NCBI GenBank assembly: GCA_024683955.1
Contig: JAIKXS010000017.1
Span: forward strand, 1-64,000
Direction of reading: 5' to 3'
Source: Desulfovibrio sp.
Lineage (GTDB): Bacteria; Desulfobacterota; Desulfovibrionia; Desulfovibrionales; Desulfovibrionaceae
Length of the DNA stretch: 64,000 nt
The notes under the pieces were generated by a model. The model had not been told where the DNA came from, did no database searches, and saw nothing but the letters and a program-made list of their open reading frames with translations. Positions 40,106-50,638 of the stretch are shown in pieces. The translations under genes and the position numbers were made by a program. Each line of letters opens with the position of its first letter. Position 1 is the first letter of the stretch.

Positions 40106-41743
40106 TCAAAAACGCATGGCTGCAAAAAAATTTTCCTCAAAACCCGGATCTTCCGTCAACTGGAGAAGAACAGCCTTGTGGCAAAGTTCTGCCAGATGAT
40201 CTCTGAGGGATGGTCTGCACAAGAGCAGTCCAGCCCCCTTCAGCGAGGTGTTTCCCAAGGCCTCTACACGTTCACCAAGCCCTTTCGGGAGAAAGGAAAG
40301 TGCTTCCAGGTCACGGCCCGAGACGTGCGCTCCCAGGGCGCCCGCGACTAAAATCCGTTTAATCTCAAAAGGCGAGCATCCGGCTTTTGCCGTAAGTCCG
40401 GCAAGCGCGACGGAAAACGAGGCCTTCACCTTAAGGATGGCCTCAATGTCATCAAGGGTCAAAACTACGTTCTGGGGCAGAAAAAGGGCAGGGATGTCCC
40501 TTATCTCCCGCAAGCCTGCGATAATTTTCCGACAGAGCGGCATGGTCTGACGCCGCTCAAACTGTCCGTCAGCACGTACTACGCCCACGCCGCGAAGAAG
40601 GGCCAGAAGGGAGAAGTAACCGCTGGCGGATATTCCCCGTGCGTCCTCGAGAGCAGCCGAAGGATCATAGGCTGCAAGGCCGTTCGGCGAAAGGGCAAAC
40701 CGCGTGATGACAGAGGGTCCTGCCACCTGACCGCAACGCATGCCAATCCCCTCCATGGCTGGTCCCATGGGAACACTCGTTACAAAAAGCCGGCCGCTGC
40801 TGTCCAGCAGTGCGAACTCCGCATTTGTTCCGAGATCGATGAGAAGCCATGGGGGAGGCACCTTGCCAAGGCAAAAGGCAATGCCCGCACTGACGTCACC
40901 GCCCACAAACGGACCAAGAAGAGGCGGAATATAGCAGGGAGGGAAGGAGGAAAAGCACACCTCCTCATGCCCCGTGTGCGAAAGTCTATACGGTGCGGCA
41001 CAAAGCCCCGACACATCACGGTCCAAAAAAATATCCGTCATAGCGGTATTGGCGGCAAGACAAACGGCCGATAAGGCCCTAAAGGGACATCTTCGTCCCA
41101 CATCCCGGACGAGAGCTTCCCTCACCCGCGTGGAAAGCAGATTTCGTTTTTCAGGATCCCTTGCTGCCTGCAGCCTGCTTATGACGTCGCTTCCCACTCC
41201 TCCCTGGGGATTAAACAGGGTCCCCTCATAAAGCGGTTTTCCCGCTCCGTCGCCATCAAGCGCCAAAACGGCCCATGCCAGTGTTGTCGTGCCAACGTCA
41301 ACGGCGAGACCGAGGGGCGACGGAGGCGGTGACATGACGTCCGAAGATTTCTCCGGAGCCCCCTCTTCTGACAAAGAGCTGAAGGCGTCGTCCGGAAGGG
41401 CAAGAATAATCCTGCCACTCCTGTGAGAGATCCGCGTCTGGCAGCCGAGGCGAAAACCGCGATCCAGCTCCTCCCGGGAAAAAAACGACTCTTCCTTTTG
41501 CGTTGGAGGAGGGGGGGCGGAAAGAAAACGCAGCCGGCAACGCCCACAGAGCCCAAGCCCACCGCAAAGGGGTCTCGAAACGATTTCTTCAGAAAGCCAG
41601 AGAATATGGGACACGGGATCGGAAAAATTGTCAGGCACGTGAAGAAGGAGGGAGGCAGGGAAGCGCTCCGTGGTAATGTCCTCTTCATGGAGGAGGTCGA
41701 TGTCCCCGCCAAGTGCGGAAAAAGGGATGAGATGAATATCCAT
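40106..41743 (-). CDS. 2Fe-2S + ASKHA protein, reductive activator of corrinoid proteins (RACo/RamA-like)
   Basis: N-terminal Cys motif CGGLGLCGRCRLRF...CQTRI; GLAVDVGTTTLAWAVLAL...NPQGGVGSDVISRL...CLAANTAMTDIFL...LLIDLGTNAEFAL. Confidence 0.85.
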   Translation of the reverse strand: MDIHLIPFSALGGDIDLLHEEDITTERFPASLLLHVPDNFSDPVSHILWLSEEIVSRPLCGGLGLCGRCRLRFLSAPPPPTQKEESFFSREELDRGFRLGCQTRISHRSGRIILALPDDAFSSLSEEGAPEKSSDVMSPPPSPLGLAVDVGTTTLAWAVLALDGDGAGKPLYEGTLFNPQGGVGSDVISRLQAARDPEKRNLLSTRVREALVRDVGRRCPFRALSAVCLAANTAMTDIFLDRDVSGLCAAPYRLSHTGHEEVCFSSFPPCYIPPLLGPFVGGDVSAGIAFCLGKVPPPWLLIDLGTNAEFALLDSSGRLFVTSVPMGPAMEGIGMRCGQVAGPSVITRFALSPNGLAAYDPSAALEDARGISASGYFSLLALLRGVGVVRADGQFERRQTMPLCRKIIAGLREIRDIPALFLPQNVVLTLDDIEAILKVKASFSVALAGLTAKAGCSPFEIKRILVAGALGAHVSGRDLEALSFLPKGLGERVEALGNTSLKGAGLLLCRPSLRDHLAELCHKAVLLQLTEDPGFEENFFAAMRF

Positions 41744-42033
41744 GGCGTACTTCCCGCTGTTGCGCTGTAGCGGTTTCTCCTCCTCTCCCGGTAAGGGTCC
41801 CGTTTTGAAAAGAGTGCAGGAGAAGCGGAAAATAGGCAAGGAAATCCTGACAAGGCTTCAGAAGTAAGGGGGAGTCCGCATAAAGGCCTCAAAAAAAGAT
41901 GCCACTCCCTTTACGGGAAAACCTTGACTATGACTCCCCTTTTGGTAGATTTTTTCTATGACGAACAGGCCCCTGCGATGCCCTGTCCGTCCATAAGGAG
42001 GCAGCAGACACCGAGAATCTGCTGAAAAACGGT

Positions 42034-43014
42034 ATGAATAAAGTCTTGGCGCAGGATGAAGTTGATGCCCTCCTGAGAGGACTCTCAGGCGGTGAAATCG
42101 AAAGCGAGCCGGAAATAGACGAGGATACGGACGGTATCGTTCCTTTTGACCTGACCAATCAGGACCGCATCATTCGCGGTCGTATGCCGGTTCTCGAAAT
42201 CGTCAACGACCGTTTTGCCCGTCTTTGTACAAACGCGCTTTCAAACGCTGTCCGAAAACGCGTCGAACTCAACCCAATTTCCATCGACATGACAAAATTC
42301 GGGGATTTCATGCGTTCACTCCCCGTGCCCACATCCATCAATATATTCAAAATGGATCCTCTGCGTGGCAATGCCCTCATGATCGTTGATTCCCGCCTCG
42401 TTTTTGCCCTTGTTGAAAACGTCTTCGGCGGTGCGGGCTCGCAGCCAAAGGTCGAAGGACGTGAATTCACCCGTATCGAGCAGGCCGTGGTCAACCGTAT
42501 CGTAAAAATCGCCCTTGAAAATATGGAGGAATCCTGGAGACCCGTACACGATGTAAAGCTTGAACTTGTCAGAAGCGAAATCAATCCGCAATTCGCGACC
42601 ATTGTGCCGCCGAGCGACGTGGTTGTGATCATAAGCTTTGAGGTTGAGCTCGAAACATCCCTCGGATCCATGATCATCTGTCTCCCCTACGCCACGATCG
42701 AGCCCATCAGAGGGAAACTCCATGCCAGCTTCCAGACAGAACGCCTTGAGGTGGACCATGCCTGGATGAACCGTCTGAAGGAACGGCTCATGGAAACGCC
42801 CGTTGAACTTGTCGTAAAATTCGGCCAGACAACCATCAGTGGCAATCAGCTTCTGCGCATGCAGGTTGGTGACGTGATCGTTCTCAACGCCGACGTCGAG
42901 GACATGCTGACATGCACGGTTGAAGGTGTCGAAAAATACCAAGGCATAGCCGGGACCGTCAAAGCCATGAAAGGCTTTCAGATCGTCAAGGAAAAAGAAC
43001 CGAACTTCACCTGA
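42034..43014 (+). CDS. fliM: Flagellar motor switch protein FliM
   Basis: MNKVLAQDEVDALLRGLSGGEIE...FDLTNQDRIIRGRMPVLEIVNDRFARLCTNALSNAVRKRVEL. Confidence 0.97.
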   Translation: MNKVLAQDEVDALLRGLSGGEIESEPEIDEDTDGIVPFDLTNQDRIIRGRMPVLEIVNDRFARLCTNALSNAVRKRVELNPISIDMTKFGDFMRSLPVPTSINIFKMDPLRGNALMIVDSRLVFALVENVFGGAGSQPKVEGREFTRIEQAVVNRIVKIALENMEESWRPVHDVKLELVRSEINPQFATIVPPSDVVVIISFEVELETSLGSMIICLPYATIEPIRGKLHASFQTERLEVDHAWMNRLKERLMETPVELVVKFGQTTISGNQLLRMQVGDVIVLNADVEDMLTCTVEGVEKYQGIAGTVKAMKGFQIVKEKEPNFT

Positions 43015-43356
43015 GCCTCTCCTTATGCTGTCTCTGTTACGTACCTCCTTCCATTGCTGAATTCTGCTTCATTCCACCCGCAACCGGAGGAAAAGGATCT
43101 CCCCTCAATACCATAGCCACGGAAAGACCTCCTGAAACGACAGCTAAAGAGAGGCCAATATTCCGTTCAGGCCTTTTCTCCTTCCCGTTTGTGTGGGAGG
43201 CGACATGGCCTCACATGTTGCCACAACACCCACATACGCCCCCTAGTGTATAAGAGCCTGCGACGTCTACCACCCCTCCCCCTCGCGCCATCGCAATAAA
43301 GGAAGACAGCTCCGGCTAACGCACCTTCGGCATGCGTGTTCCTCTGCCCCTTGAAC

Positions 43357-43392
43357 AAACAAAAACCCGCTTCCAGGAAGATTGAAGCGGAT
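43357..43392 (-). terminator. Terminator of the 43437-47636 gene
   Basis: Minus strand CCGCTTC-N10-GAAGCGG followed by GTTTTTGTTTG. Confidence 0.7.
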
Positions 43393-43436
43393 CCTTTTAC
43401 GTCGTAATCGAAACAAGGTTCTCACTCAGGATCGTT

Positions 43437-46400
43437 TTACCGGAAATGCTCCGAACGCATCATGAGTTTGATTCGATTGATCTGATTGACCTCACTCGCC
43501 CCCGGATCATAGTCAAGGGCAATAAAATTGGCTTCCGGATAGCGGCGTTTCAATTCGCGCATAAGCCCCTTGGCCACTACATGATTTGGCAGACAGCCGA
43601 AGGGCTGCACACAAAGAATGTTCTGGACACCACTCTCAAGCATACGAACCATTTCAGCCCCCAGAAGCCAGCCCTCTCCCGACTGCTGCCCCAGAGAAAT
43701 AAGATTGCGTGTCTTCGCTCGCAGGGAATGGAAACTGCTTGGGGACAAAAAACGTTTCGAACAGGCAAAAGCAAGGCGCATGCCAAGGCGTGTAGCCTCC
43801 AGGAAGGCAATGCCCAGCGTAGCGAGCCTGGCATCTCGTTTCGGTCCGGCCAGGTGACGATAGTTAAAGATGTGGTCGTAGAGGCAGTACATGGCAAAAT
43901 CCATGATGTCCGTCGAAACGACCTCCCCCCCCTCAGCCTCAATCACCTCAACGGCGTGGTTGTTGGCATCCGGGTGGTACTTGAGCAGGATTTCCCCAAC
44001 GATGCCGACACGCTGGCGGCGCTTCTCCTCTCTTAAAGGCAGGCGGTCAAAATCGCGGATCATGGAGAACATATTCCACTCAAAGGCCAGAATATTCCCG
44101 GAAAGGACATTCTGCCTGGCCTTTTCAACCCACTTCCGTTTCAAACGTTCAATAGAGCCCGCATCCCGCTCATAAGGACGAATACGGTTGATCATGCGGG
44201 AAAGCGCGTCTCCATAGTGCCCGGCCATTATCATACGGAAAAGCATAGCCCGCGTCATACGAATGCCCGGTCCCTGAATCCCCGTCGCGAGGGAAAGAAT
44301 GGGGATTGTGCCAAGCCCCGCATCCACCATGGCCTTGCGCAAAAGACCTGCATAGTTGGTTGCCCGGCATCCGCCTCCGGTCTGCGGAATCAGAAGAGCT
44401 ATGGAATTCTTGTCAAAACGCCCGCTCTGAACAGCCTGCAGAAGCTGCCCGATCACCACAATAGCCGGGAAACAGGCGTCATTGTTTACATAGCGCAAAC
44501 CCAGGGCAATCGCCTCGCGGTCAACCGTCGGAAGCAGGCAGGCCTTGAAACCGCAGCCTTCAAAGACCGCTTCTATAAATTCAAAGTGAATGGGGGACAT
44601 TTGCGGAATAAGGATCGTGTGGGTCTTTCGCATGCTGTCCTGAAAAAGAGGGGGGGAAGGATCGCTTTGGGGCCGGGTGCAACGGATTGTGCGCTGCTTT
44701 TCGCGCATTGTGGCAATAAGTGAACGGATGCGTATCCTCGCCGCCCCGAGATTTGTACCTTCGTCGAGTTTGATCTGTGCGTACAGACCTCCGCCCTTCC
44801 CGACAAGTTCCTCCAGCTGATCGGAGGTAATGGCATCAAGCCCGCAGCCAAAGGAGAAAAGCTGCAGGACAGCCAAATTATGATGATGGGTCACAAAGGA
44901 TCCCGCCCGATACAGACGGGAATGATAAGTCCACTGGTCAACCACCCGCAACTCGGCAGGATACACATTATACGACGAGACAGCGTCCTCCGAAAGGACC
45001 GTAATTCCGAGAGAGGCGATAAAATCGGCAATACCATGGTGAACTTCCGGATCAACATGATAGGGATGGCCGGCAAGCACGATGCCAAATTCCTGTTTCG
45101 CCGCAAGGTCCCCCAGAAGTGATGCACCATAGGCGCGAACATCTTCGTGATACTTGTCAAGAGCGTCAAAGCCTTTTTGGACAGCGGCCTCAAGCTCTGA
45201 CAATGAAAAGCCGCTGAAAAAAGGAATTTCATGCAGACGTTGTGCGAGTCTCTCACGTGAAAGAGGAAGAAAAGGGCAAAGATAGGTCACGCCCTCCTGC
45301 TGCAGCTCTTCGATATTGTTACGCAAGAGTTCCGGATAGCCGGCTACCACGGGGCAGTTGAAGTTACCAGCCGACCCGGGGAAAGACTTCGGCTGTTCCT
45401 GCTCTCTTGGAAGGCAGGGGAAAAAAATTGTTTTGACCCCCTGTTCGAACAGGTCAAGTACATGTCCGTGGGCCAGTTTTGCCGGATAACAAACCGTCTG
45501 GGAAGGAATCGTCGCATAGCCGCGGTAATACAATTTTCTGCTGGAGGCCCGGGAGAGAACGACCTGGAAGCCAAGGGCTGAAAGGAGGGTAAACCAGAGG
45601 GGATAATTCTCATACATGTTAAGAGCCCTCGGGATGCCAATCCTGCCTCTCGGCGCATTCTCCACCGGGGTGTAATAGGAAAAGAGACGGGCGTATTTCC
45701 AGTCGTACATATTGGGCCTGGATTCCTTTCCTCTGCCGCTTCCCCGTTCGCACCGGTTTCCGGAGACAAAATGGCGACCGCCGGAAAAAGAAGAAACCGT
45801 CAGACGGCAGTTGTTCGGACAACGCCCGCAGCGGGTCATCTTGGTTGTGACGGAAAACGCGGCAAGCTCTTCCCGTGAAAGAAGGGAAGACGGAATCCCG
45901 TGCTGACGGCGCCCCACGATAAGGGCAATGCCAAGAGCTCCCATGAGCCCTGGAACCGACGGCCTCACGACCGGGTGACCGAGCTCGAGCTCAAGGGCAC
46001 GCAGGAGTGCATCGTTGGCAAAGGCTCCGCCCTGTGCCACCACGTGATCGCCCAGATCTTCTATATTTGTGATCTTCATCACTTTGTAGCAGGCATTCTT
46101 GATCACAGATCTCGAAAGGCCCGCAGCAATGTCTCCGAGAGCAACACCTTCCTTCTGGGCCTGTTTGACCCTGGAATTCATAAAAACCGTGCAGCGTGTG
46201 CCAAGGTCAACGGGATTCTCGGCCGTAAGGGCCAATTCAACAAACTCCTTGAGGGGAATACCGAGGGACTGGGAAAAATTCTCGATAAACGAACCACAGC
46301 CCGAAGAACAGGCCTCATTCAAGGAAATCCGATCAATGGCATCGTTTTTGATGCGCATGCACTTGATGTCCTGCCCCCCGATGTCGATAACAAAAGAGAC

Positions 46401-47636
46401 CTCTCTGTCAAAAAAGCGGGCAGCCGTATAATGAGCAACCGTTTCGACCTCATTGATGTCAAGATGAAGGGCCTCCGTGAGCAGGGCAGCACCGTATCCC
46501 GTGGCTCCGGCCCCCGCGATTTCCAGGCCGGGAGGCATTTTTTGATAAATATCTTTCAAAATATCAAGCGCGCTCTGAAGGGGATCACCACGGTTCGGGG
46601 CATAGTGGGAATAGAGAAGTTCCGAATCTTCTCCGATAAGCACGGCCTTGATGGTGGTTGAACCGGAGTCAAACCCAAGCCAAGCCTTACCCTGAGCCTG
46701 TTCAAGAGGTTTAGTGGTACAAAGAGAGGTGCCATGGCGGGCAGTGAAAGCCTCGCGCTCAGCGGGGGAGGAAAAAAGAGGGGGAAGGCGGTCTGAAGAA
46801 TGTGTCCGGGAATGGGACCGAAGCGTTTCGAGAAAAGCCGGCAGCGTACTTTCAAGGCCCTCCTCCTCAGCGTGAAAGGCTGCTCCAATGGCCACAAAAT
46901 ATTCCGCGTTTTCAGGAAAAACCGCTTCATTGATCTGGGAAAGTGTTTGACAAAAACGCTGCTGCAAGAACGGAAGAAAGGTCAGGGGACCACCGAGAAA
47001 GACTACCTTGCCAGATATTTTTCTCCCGTGGGCAAGACCGCTAATCGTTTGGTTAACAACGGCCTGAAAGACGGAGGCCGCAATATCCTCCCTTGAACAG
47101 CCTTCATTGAGGAGGGGAAGGATGTCCATCCTTGCAAAGACACCGCAGCGGGACGCAATGGGATATATGGTTTCGGATTGTGCTGCAAGCTCGTCAAGCC
47201 CGCTCGCGTCTGTGCCGATAAAGGAGGCGATTTGGTCGATAAAGGCGCCCGTTCCCCCGGCACAGGTCTCATTCATACGCTGCTCAATGCCGCCGGTCAA
47301 AAACATCATTTTGGCGTCTTCACCGCCGAGCTCGATGACCACATCTGCGTCAGGGATCAGGCGACCAATGGCAAGATGGGAAGACAGAACCTCCTGGAGA
47401 AAGGGAGCGCCGAGCTCCGTCGCAATATCAATGCCGCCAGAACCCGAGACGCAGAGCCGGACAGAAACGGATCCGATCTCATCAGCCACACGCTCAAGCA
47501 GAGACACCGTATGAGCCCGCACATCCGAGTGGTGACGCTCGTAATGCCGAATACATATAGCCCCTTCAGGGTCAAGAACAATCACCTTAACAGTTGTAGA
47601 CCCTATATCAAGACCAATATGATACGGACAGGGCAT
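43437..47636 (-). CDS. Double-ASKHA 2-hydroxyacyl-CoA dehydratase activase-like protein (BadF/BcrA type + DUF2229-like)
   Basis: YHIGLDIGSTTVKVIVLD...NETCAGGTGAFIDQIASF; second domain AWLGFDSGSTTIKAVLIGED...NEACSSGCGSFIENFSQSLG; C-terminal GRIGIPRALNMYENYPLWFTLLSALGFQVVLS. Confidence 0.93.
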   Translation of the reverse strand: MPCPYHIGLDIGSTTVKVIVLDPEGAICIRHYERHHSDVRAHTVSLLERVADEIGSVSVRLCVSGSGGIDIATELGAPFLQEVLSSHLAIGRLIPDADVVIELGGEDAKMMFLTGGIEQRMNETCAGGTGAFIDQIASFIGTDASGLDELAAQSETIYPIASRCGVFARMDILPLLNEGCSREDIAASVFQAVVNQTISGLAHGRKISGKVVFLGGPLTFLPFLQQRFCQTLSQINEAVFPENAEYFVAIGAAFHAEEEGLESTLPAFLETLRSHSRTHSSDRLPPLFSSPAEREAFTARHGTSLCTTKPLEQAQGKAWLGFDSGSTTIKAVLIGEDSELLYSHYAPNRGDPLQSALDILKDIYQKMPPGLEIAGAGATGYGAALLTEALHLDINEVETVAHYTAARFFDREVSFVIDIGGQDIKCMRIKNDAIDRISLNEACSSGCGSFIENFSQSLGIPLKEFVELALTAENPVDLGTRCTVFMNSRVKQAQKEGVALGDIAAGLSRSVIKNACYKVMKITNIEDLGDHVVAQGGAFANDALLRALELELGHPVVRPSVPGLMGALGIALIVGRRQHGIPSSLLSREELAAFSVTTKMTRCGRCPNNCRLTVSSFSGGRHFVSGNRCERGSGRGKESRPNMYDWKYARLFSYYTPVENAPRGRIGIPRALNMYENYPLWFTLLSALGFQVVLSRASSRKLYYRGYATIPSQTVCYPAKLAHGHVLDLFEQGVKTIFFPCLPREQEQPKSFPGSAGNFNCPVVAGYPELLRNNIEELQQEGVTYLCPFLPLSRERLAQRLHEIPFFSGFSLSELEAAVQKGFDALDKYHEDVRAYGASLLGDLAAKQEFGIVLAGHPYHVDPEVHHGIADFIASLGITVLSEDAVSSYNVYPAELRVVDQWTYHSRLYRAGSFVTHHHNLAVLQLFSFGCGLDAITSDQLEELVGKGGGLYAQIKLDEGTNLGAARIRIRSLIATMREKQRTIRCTRPQSDPSPPLFQDSMRKTHTILIPQMSPIHFEFIEAVFEGCGFKACLLPTVDREAIALGLRYVNNDACFPAIVVIGQLLQAVQSGRFDKNSIALLIPQTGGGCRATNYAGLLRKAMVDAGLGTIPILSLATGIQGPGIRMTRAMLFRMIMAGHYGDALSRMINRIRPYERDAGSIERLKRKWVEKARQNVLSGNILAFEWNMFSMIRDFDRLPLREEKRRQRVGIVGEILLKYHPDANNHAVEVIEAEGGEVVSTDIMDFAMYCLYDHIFNYRHLAGPKRDARLATLGIAFLEATRLGMRLAFACSKRFLSPSSFHSLRAKTRNLISLGQQSGEGWLLGAEMVRMLESGVQNILCVQPFGCLPNHVVAKGLMRELKRRYPEANFIALDYDPGASEVNQINRIKLMMRSEHFR

Positions 47637-47709
47637 TCCATTCTCCTCTCAGGACAAGGCGTGACGGAAAGAAAAGGCGGTCTCGAACTGAAAAAAGGTT
47701 AAAAACCCG

Positions 47710-48528
47710 CTAGCGTCCCGCGATCCAATAGGTATCGGGACTCTCGCTGAGAAATCCGTCTGTCACGGAAAAAAAACCACTTTGCTTAAAGAGCTGATGA
47801 TAATCCCTCCGGGTGCGGCGCCATCCCCAGAACTGCTGAGGCCGCACCCCGAGATAGTGCAGAAATGCCCGAATCACGTTTTTGATGATGTTGACGAAAC
47901 TCCCGACAACGGAATCCTCCTGCAGATAGGAAGAGGAGAGACAAAGCAGCTCGCTTCCGGGATCAAGCTGTCCAGTGAGTGCTGAAAACAAAATGAGGAG
48001 ATCACGTGTGGAGATACTGTAATCAACAGCGGAAAGGTAAATCAGATCGTAGCGGATATCTGAGGGAAGACAGACCGGAGGGAAGCCGATAAAGACACGA
48101 TCCGTGGGAAGCAGGGGACGAAGCCATTTGAGGCCGACAGTGCTCGGTTCATTGACGTAAAGTTCTATGTCAGGGAGATTCTCAAGCAGAATTTTTTCCA
48201 TATAGCCTACGCCACAGCCGATGGAAAGGACACGAAACGGCTCACTTCCCCTTCCTCTGTCAGCCAGGCGATTTTTGATCCGCTCGCAGAGCCACGCGGC
48301 TATCGCACGCTTGTTGGCCCGCCAGTCTTCAGGCAGGGCCTCCCAGCTGGAATACCGCGCAAAGAGTTCCTCATAAAATGTGGAATAAAACTTGGAACCG
48401 GCAAGATGAAAAAAGGACAGATGAGATATCGTGGTAAATGGAATTCCTTGCCAGCTTTCTTGATAAAAACGCCGCACGCCTGCACCCCCGTTGAGCCTAC
48501 ACTGAACGTCCCATATTAACGCAGCCAA
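47710..48528 (-). CDS. Class I SAM-dependent methyltransferase
   Basis: FRVLSIGCGVGYMEKILLENLPDIELYVNEPS...YDLIYLSAVDYSI; the N-terminal start is uncertain. Confidence 0.75.
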   Translation of the reverse strand: MAALIWDVQCRLNGGAGVRRFYQESWQGIPFTTISHLSFFHLAGSKFYSTFYEELFARYSSWEALPEDWRANKRAIAAWLCERIKNRLADRGRGSEPFRVLSIGCGVGYMEKILLENLPDIELYVNEPSTVGLKWLRPLLPTDRVFIGFPPVCLPSDIRYDLIYLSAVDYSISTRDLLILFSALTGQLDPGSELLCLSSSYLQEDSVVGSFVNIIKNVIRAFLHYLGVRPQQFWGWRRTRRDYHQLFKQSGFFSVTDGFLSESPDTYWIAGR

Positions 48529-48895
48529 AGACTTCCCGCAACAGAACAGGACACATATCGAAGAAGAATTGTATCCGTGTATAAGTGATCAAGGCAAGAT
48601 ACTGATCTTCGAATATCTAAAAATGCAGTACATTTAAAAACCGTCTTTATGTACATTTTTATATTAAAAAGCAGTATTTTTTGGCAATCCTAAATGTTAA
48701 TAAACTATTTTCATAATACAATGTTGAGATAAATTTATGTATTACAGTCATAAAAATAAAAAACAAAAACTATAAAATCTTTTTTTTCAATAAATTATCA
48801 ATGTTATTCAAAAATAAATATTTCAATATAAAATATATAATACAGAAAAAAACACGCTGCAAAGATAGCAAAAATGCAACGTATGGTGGAACAAA

Positions 48896-50017
48896 TCATT
48901 CAGTGCGAGGCTGCGGCATAAGACCTGGCAGGCGTTCAAGAAGCAGTTTCTGAGCCTCATAGAGTTTTCGCATCTCTGGATTTTCCCTTTCACGCACGGG
49001 CAGATTCGGGTAGGCCTTAAAAGCGTTTTCCGCCATAGCCGCGCTAACAAGAGGCTTGAAAATCTGGTCAGGCATGTCCGCATACTCTCCGATGGAGGCC
49101 GGATTCTCCTGCACCTTTCTTACAAGCTCCAACAAAAGCGACCCCATAATCGACTGTACATTCTTTGACTTCAAAACACCACTTGGAACCTGTTCAAAAA
49201 CTTCGGGTCTCTCGCGCAGGATCTGTTTGTAGTATCGCCCCATGGGACTTTCATCAAAACCCGGAGGCAGTTCAAGATAGCGCTCCCGGTTACGGCTCGC
49301 AAAAAGATCATGACCTGACCGCATAAGGCCTTCGTCAAAGGCATCCTCCCAGACACCTCTGCCCTGCGAAAGCGAGGAGCCGACGTAGCGCATGGCCTTT
49401 TGACAGTACCCCTCCAGAGTTCCTTTTCCAAGATAGGTATTATAGTATCGTTTCCACGCTTCCGCCCTCTTTTCAAGACTTGTGAGCGTGGAAAAACGAA
49501 TTCCCTTAAGGGTAAGAACTCCTATGCACAGGGCACAGCCATACTCAAGGTTTGTCACCACATTATCTTCCTCGCTCAAATTCGGATTCCTGAACTGTAC
49601 TATCTTTTTATACAGAAGGGGATTCCGCCTTGAAAGGCGTGCATGCGTATCGTTCGCCGTGGCCGGCTCAATCTGCCAAACAGACTGAGCTGGTCCCTTC
49701 ACCTGTCTCACATAATAGCCGAAATCGGATTCGGCAGCGGCGATCTCAAGCAAAAAGACTGACGCATATTCGGGGTGGACACCAAGATAGAGGGAGACGT
49801 TTCGGCACAGCAGCCGCATTTCTTCAAGCGGCAGGGATCTGCGCCCCTTCCATGTAGCGTGTTCGCCGGGATTGTCGGGCGAAAAAACCGGAAAGGCGGA
49901 AGGAGAGAGAACAGCGGAAAACAAGGGATATCCGGGGAGAATCCCTGGGGAGAAGAAAAGAAGGAATGGCAGAAAAAGAAGAACATAGGGGGGGAAAAAA
50001 ACGTTGCGTCCTGACAC
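48896..50017 (-). CDS. Secreted lysozyme/transglycosylase-like protein resembling phage virion murein hydrolases
   Basis: N-terminal hydrophobic segment; LLEIAAAESDFGYYVRQVKGPAQSVWQIEPATANDTHARLSRRNPLLYKKI (catalytic-Glu region followed by GPAxxxWQIEPAT). Confidence 0.5.
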   Translation of the reverse strand: MSGRNVFFPPYVLLFLPFLLFFSPGILPGYPLFSAVLSPSAFPVFSPDNPGEHATWKGRRSLPLEEMRLLCRNVSLYLGVHPEYASVFLLEIAAAESDFGYYVRQVKGPAQSVWQIEPATANDTHARLSRRNPLLYKKIVQFRNPNLSEEDNVVTNLEYGCALCIGVLTLKGIRFSTLTSLEKRAEAWKRYYNTYLGKGTLEGYCQKAMRYVGSSLSQGRGVWEDAFDEGLMRSGHDLFASRNRERYLELPPGFDESPMGRYYKQILRERPEVFEQVPSGVLKSKNVQSIMGSLLLELVRKVQENPASIGEYADMPDQIFKPLVSAAMAENAFKAYPNLPVRERENPEMRKLYEAQKLLLERLPGLMPQPRTE

Positions 50018-50263
50018 GAAACCTCCCTGAACATCACGGAAATGTCAATATTATCCCTTCAAAACGATTACATCAAGAGTCTTTTTTCTATAATAATATA
50101 AAAAATAGAAACTATAAATATGGTATAATACTGCTCTATACGCTCTATTTTTCAAAATAAGTATCAAAAAAACGTATTAAATAATGCATCAAAGCTCATC
50201 ATGACTATTATAAAAATACTATATCAAATTAAAACATACCATCAATCAAGCAATCTTTAAAAT

Positions 50264-50638
50264 ATGAATAATATCTTTTCAAGCATGCACACATCACGTA
50301 CTGCCCTACGATCCATGGAACTTGTACAGGAAGTGGCCGCGCACAATGTGGCTAACGTCAGCACAGAATCATTCGTGCCAGACAAAGTACACCTTTCTTC
50401 TGCGGAACCTTTGGCAGGCGTTCGCGTAAGCGGCATACTCAAGGAAGCCCCTCCCGCAGGCCCCACAGAGGATTCCGGCGCAATAAACGCGGCAAAACAG
50501 GAACATGTCCCGTCGGGAACAAACCTCGGGCAGGAATTCACGACCATGATTTCAAACGAAAGGTCCTTTGAGGCAAACACCAAGACGCTCCAGACGGCCT
50601 CGGATATGATCGGAAGTCTTTTTGACACCGTAACCTGA
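50264..50638 (+). CDS. Flagellar basal-body rod (FlgC-like) domain protein
   Basis: MNNIFSSMHTSRTALRSMELVQEVAAHNVANVSTESF (rod N-terminal motif) and C-terminal EFTTMISNERSFEANTKTLQTASDMIGSLFDTV. Confidence 0.7.
   Translation: MNNIFSSMHTSRTALRSMELVQEVAAHNVANVSTESFVPDKVHLSSAEPLAGVRVSGILKEAPPAGPTEDSGAINAAKQEHVPSGTNLGQEFTTMISNERSFEANTKTLQTASDMIGSLFDTVT

Noticed and set aside
45900-46661. 253-aa plus-strand ORF (and 43446-44036, 46099-46431)
   Set aside because: Antisense to the well-supported 1399-aa activase gene.
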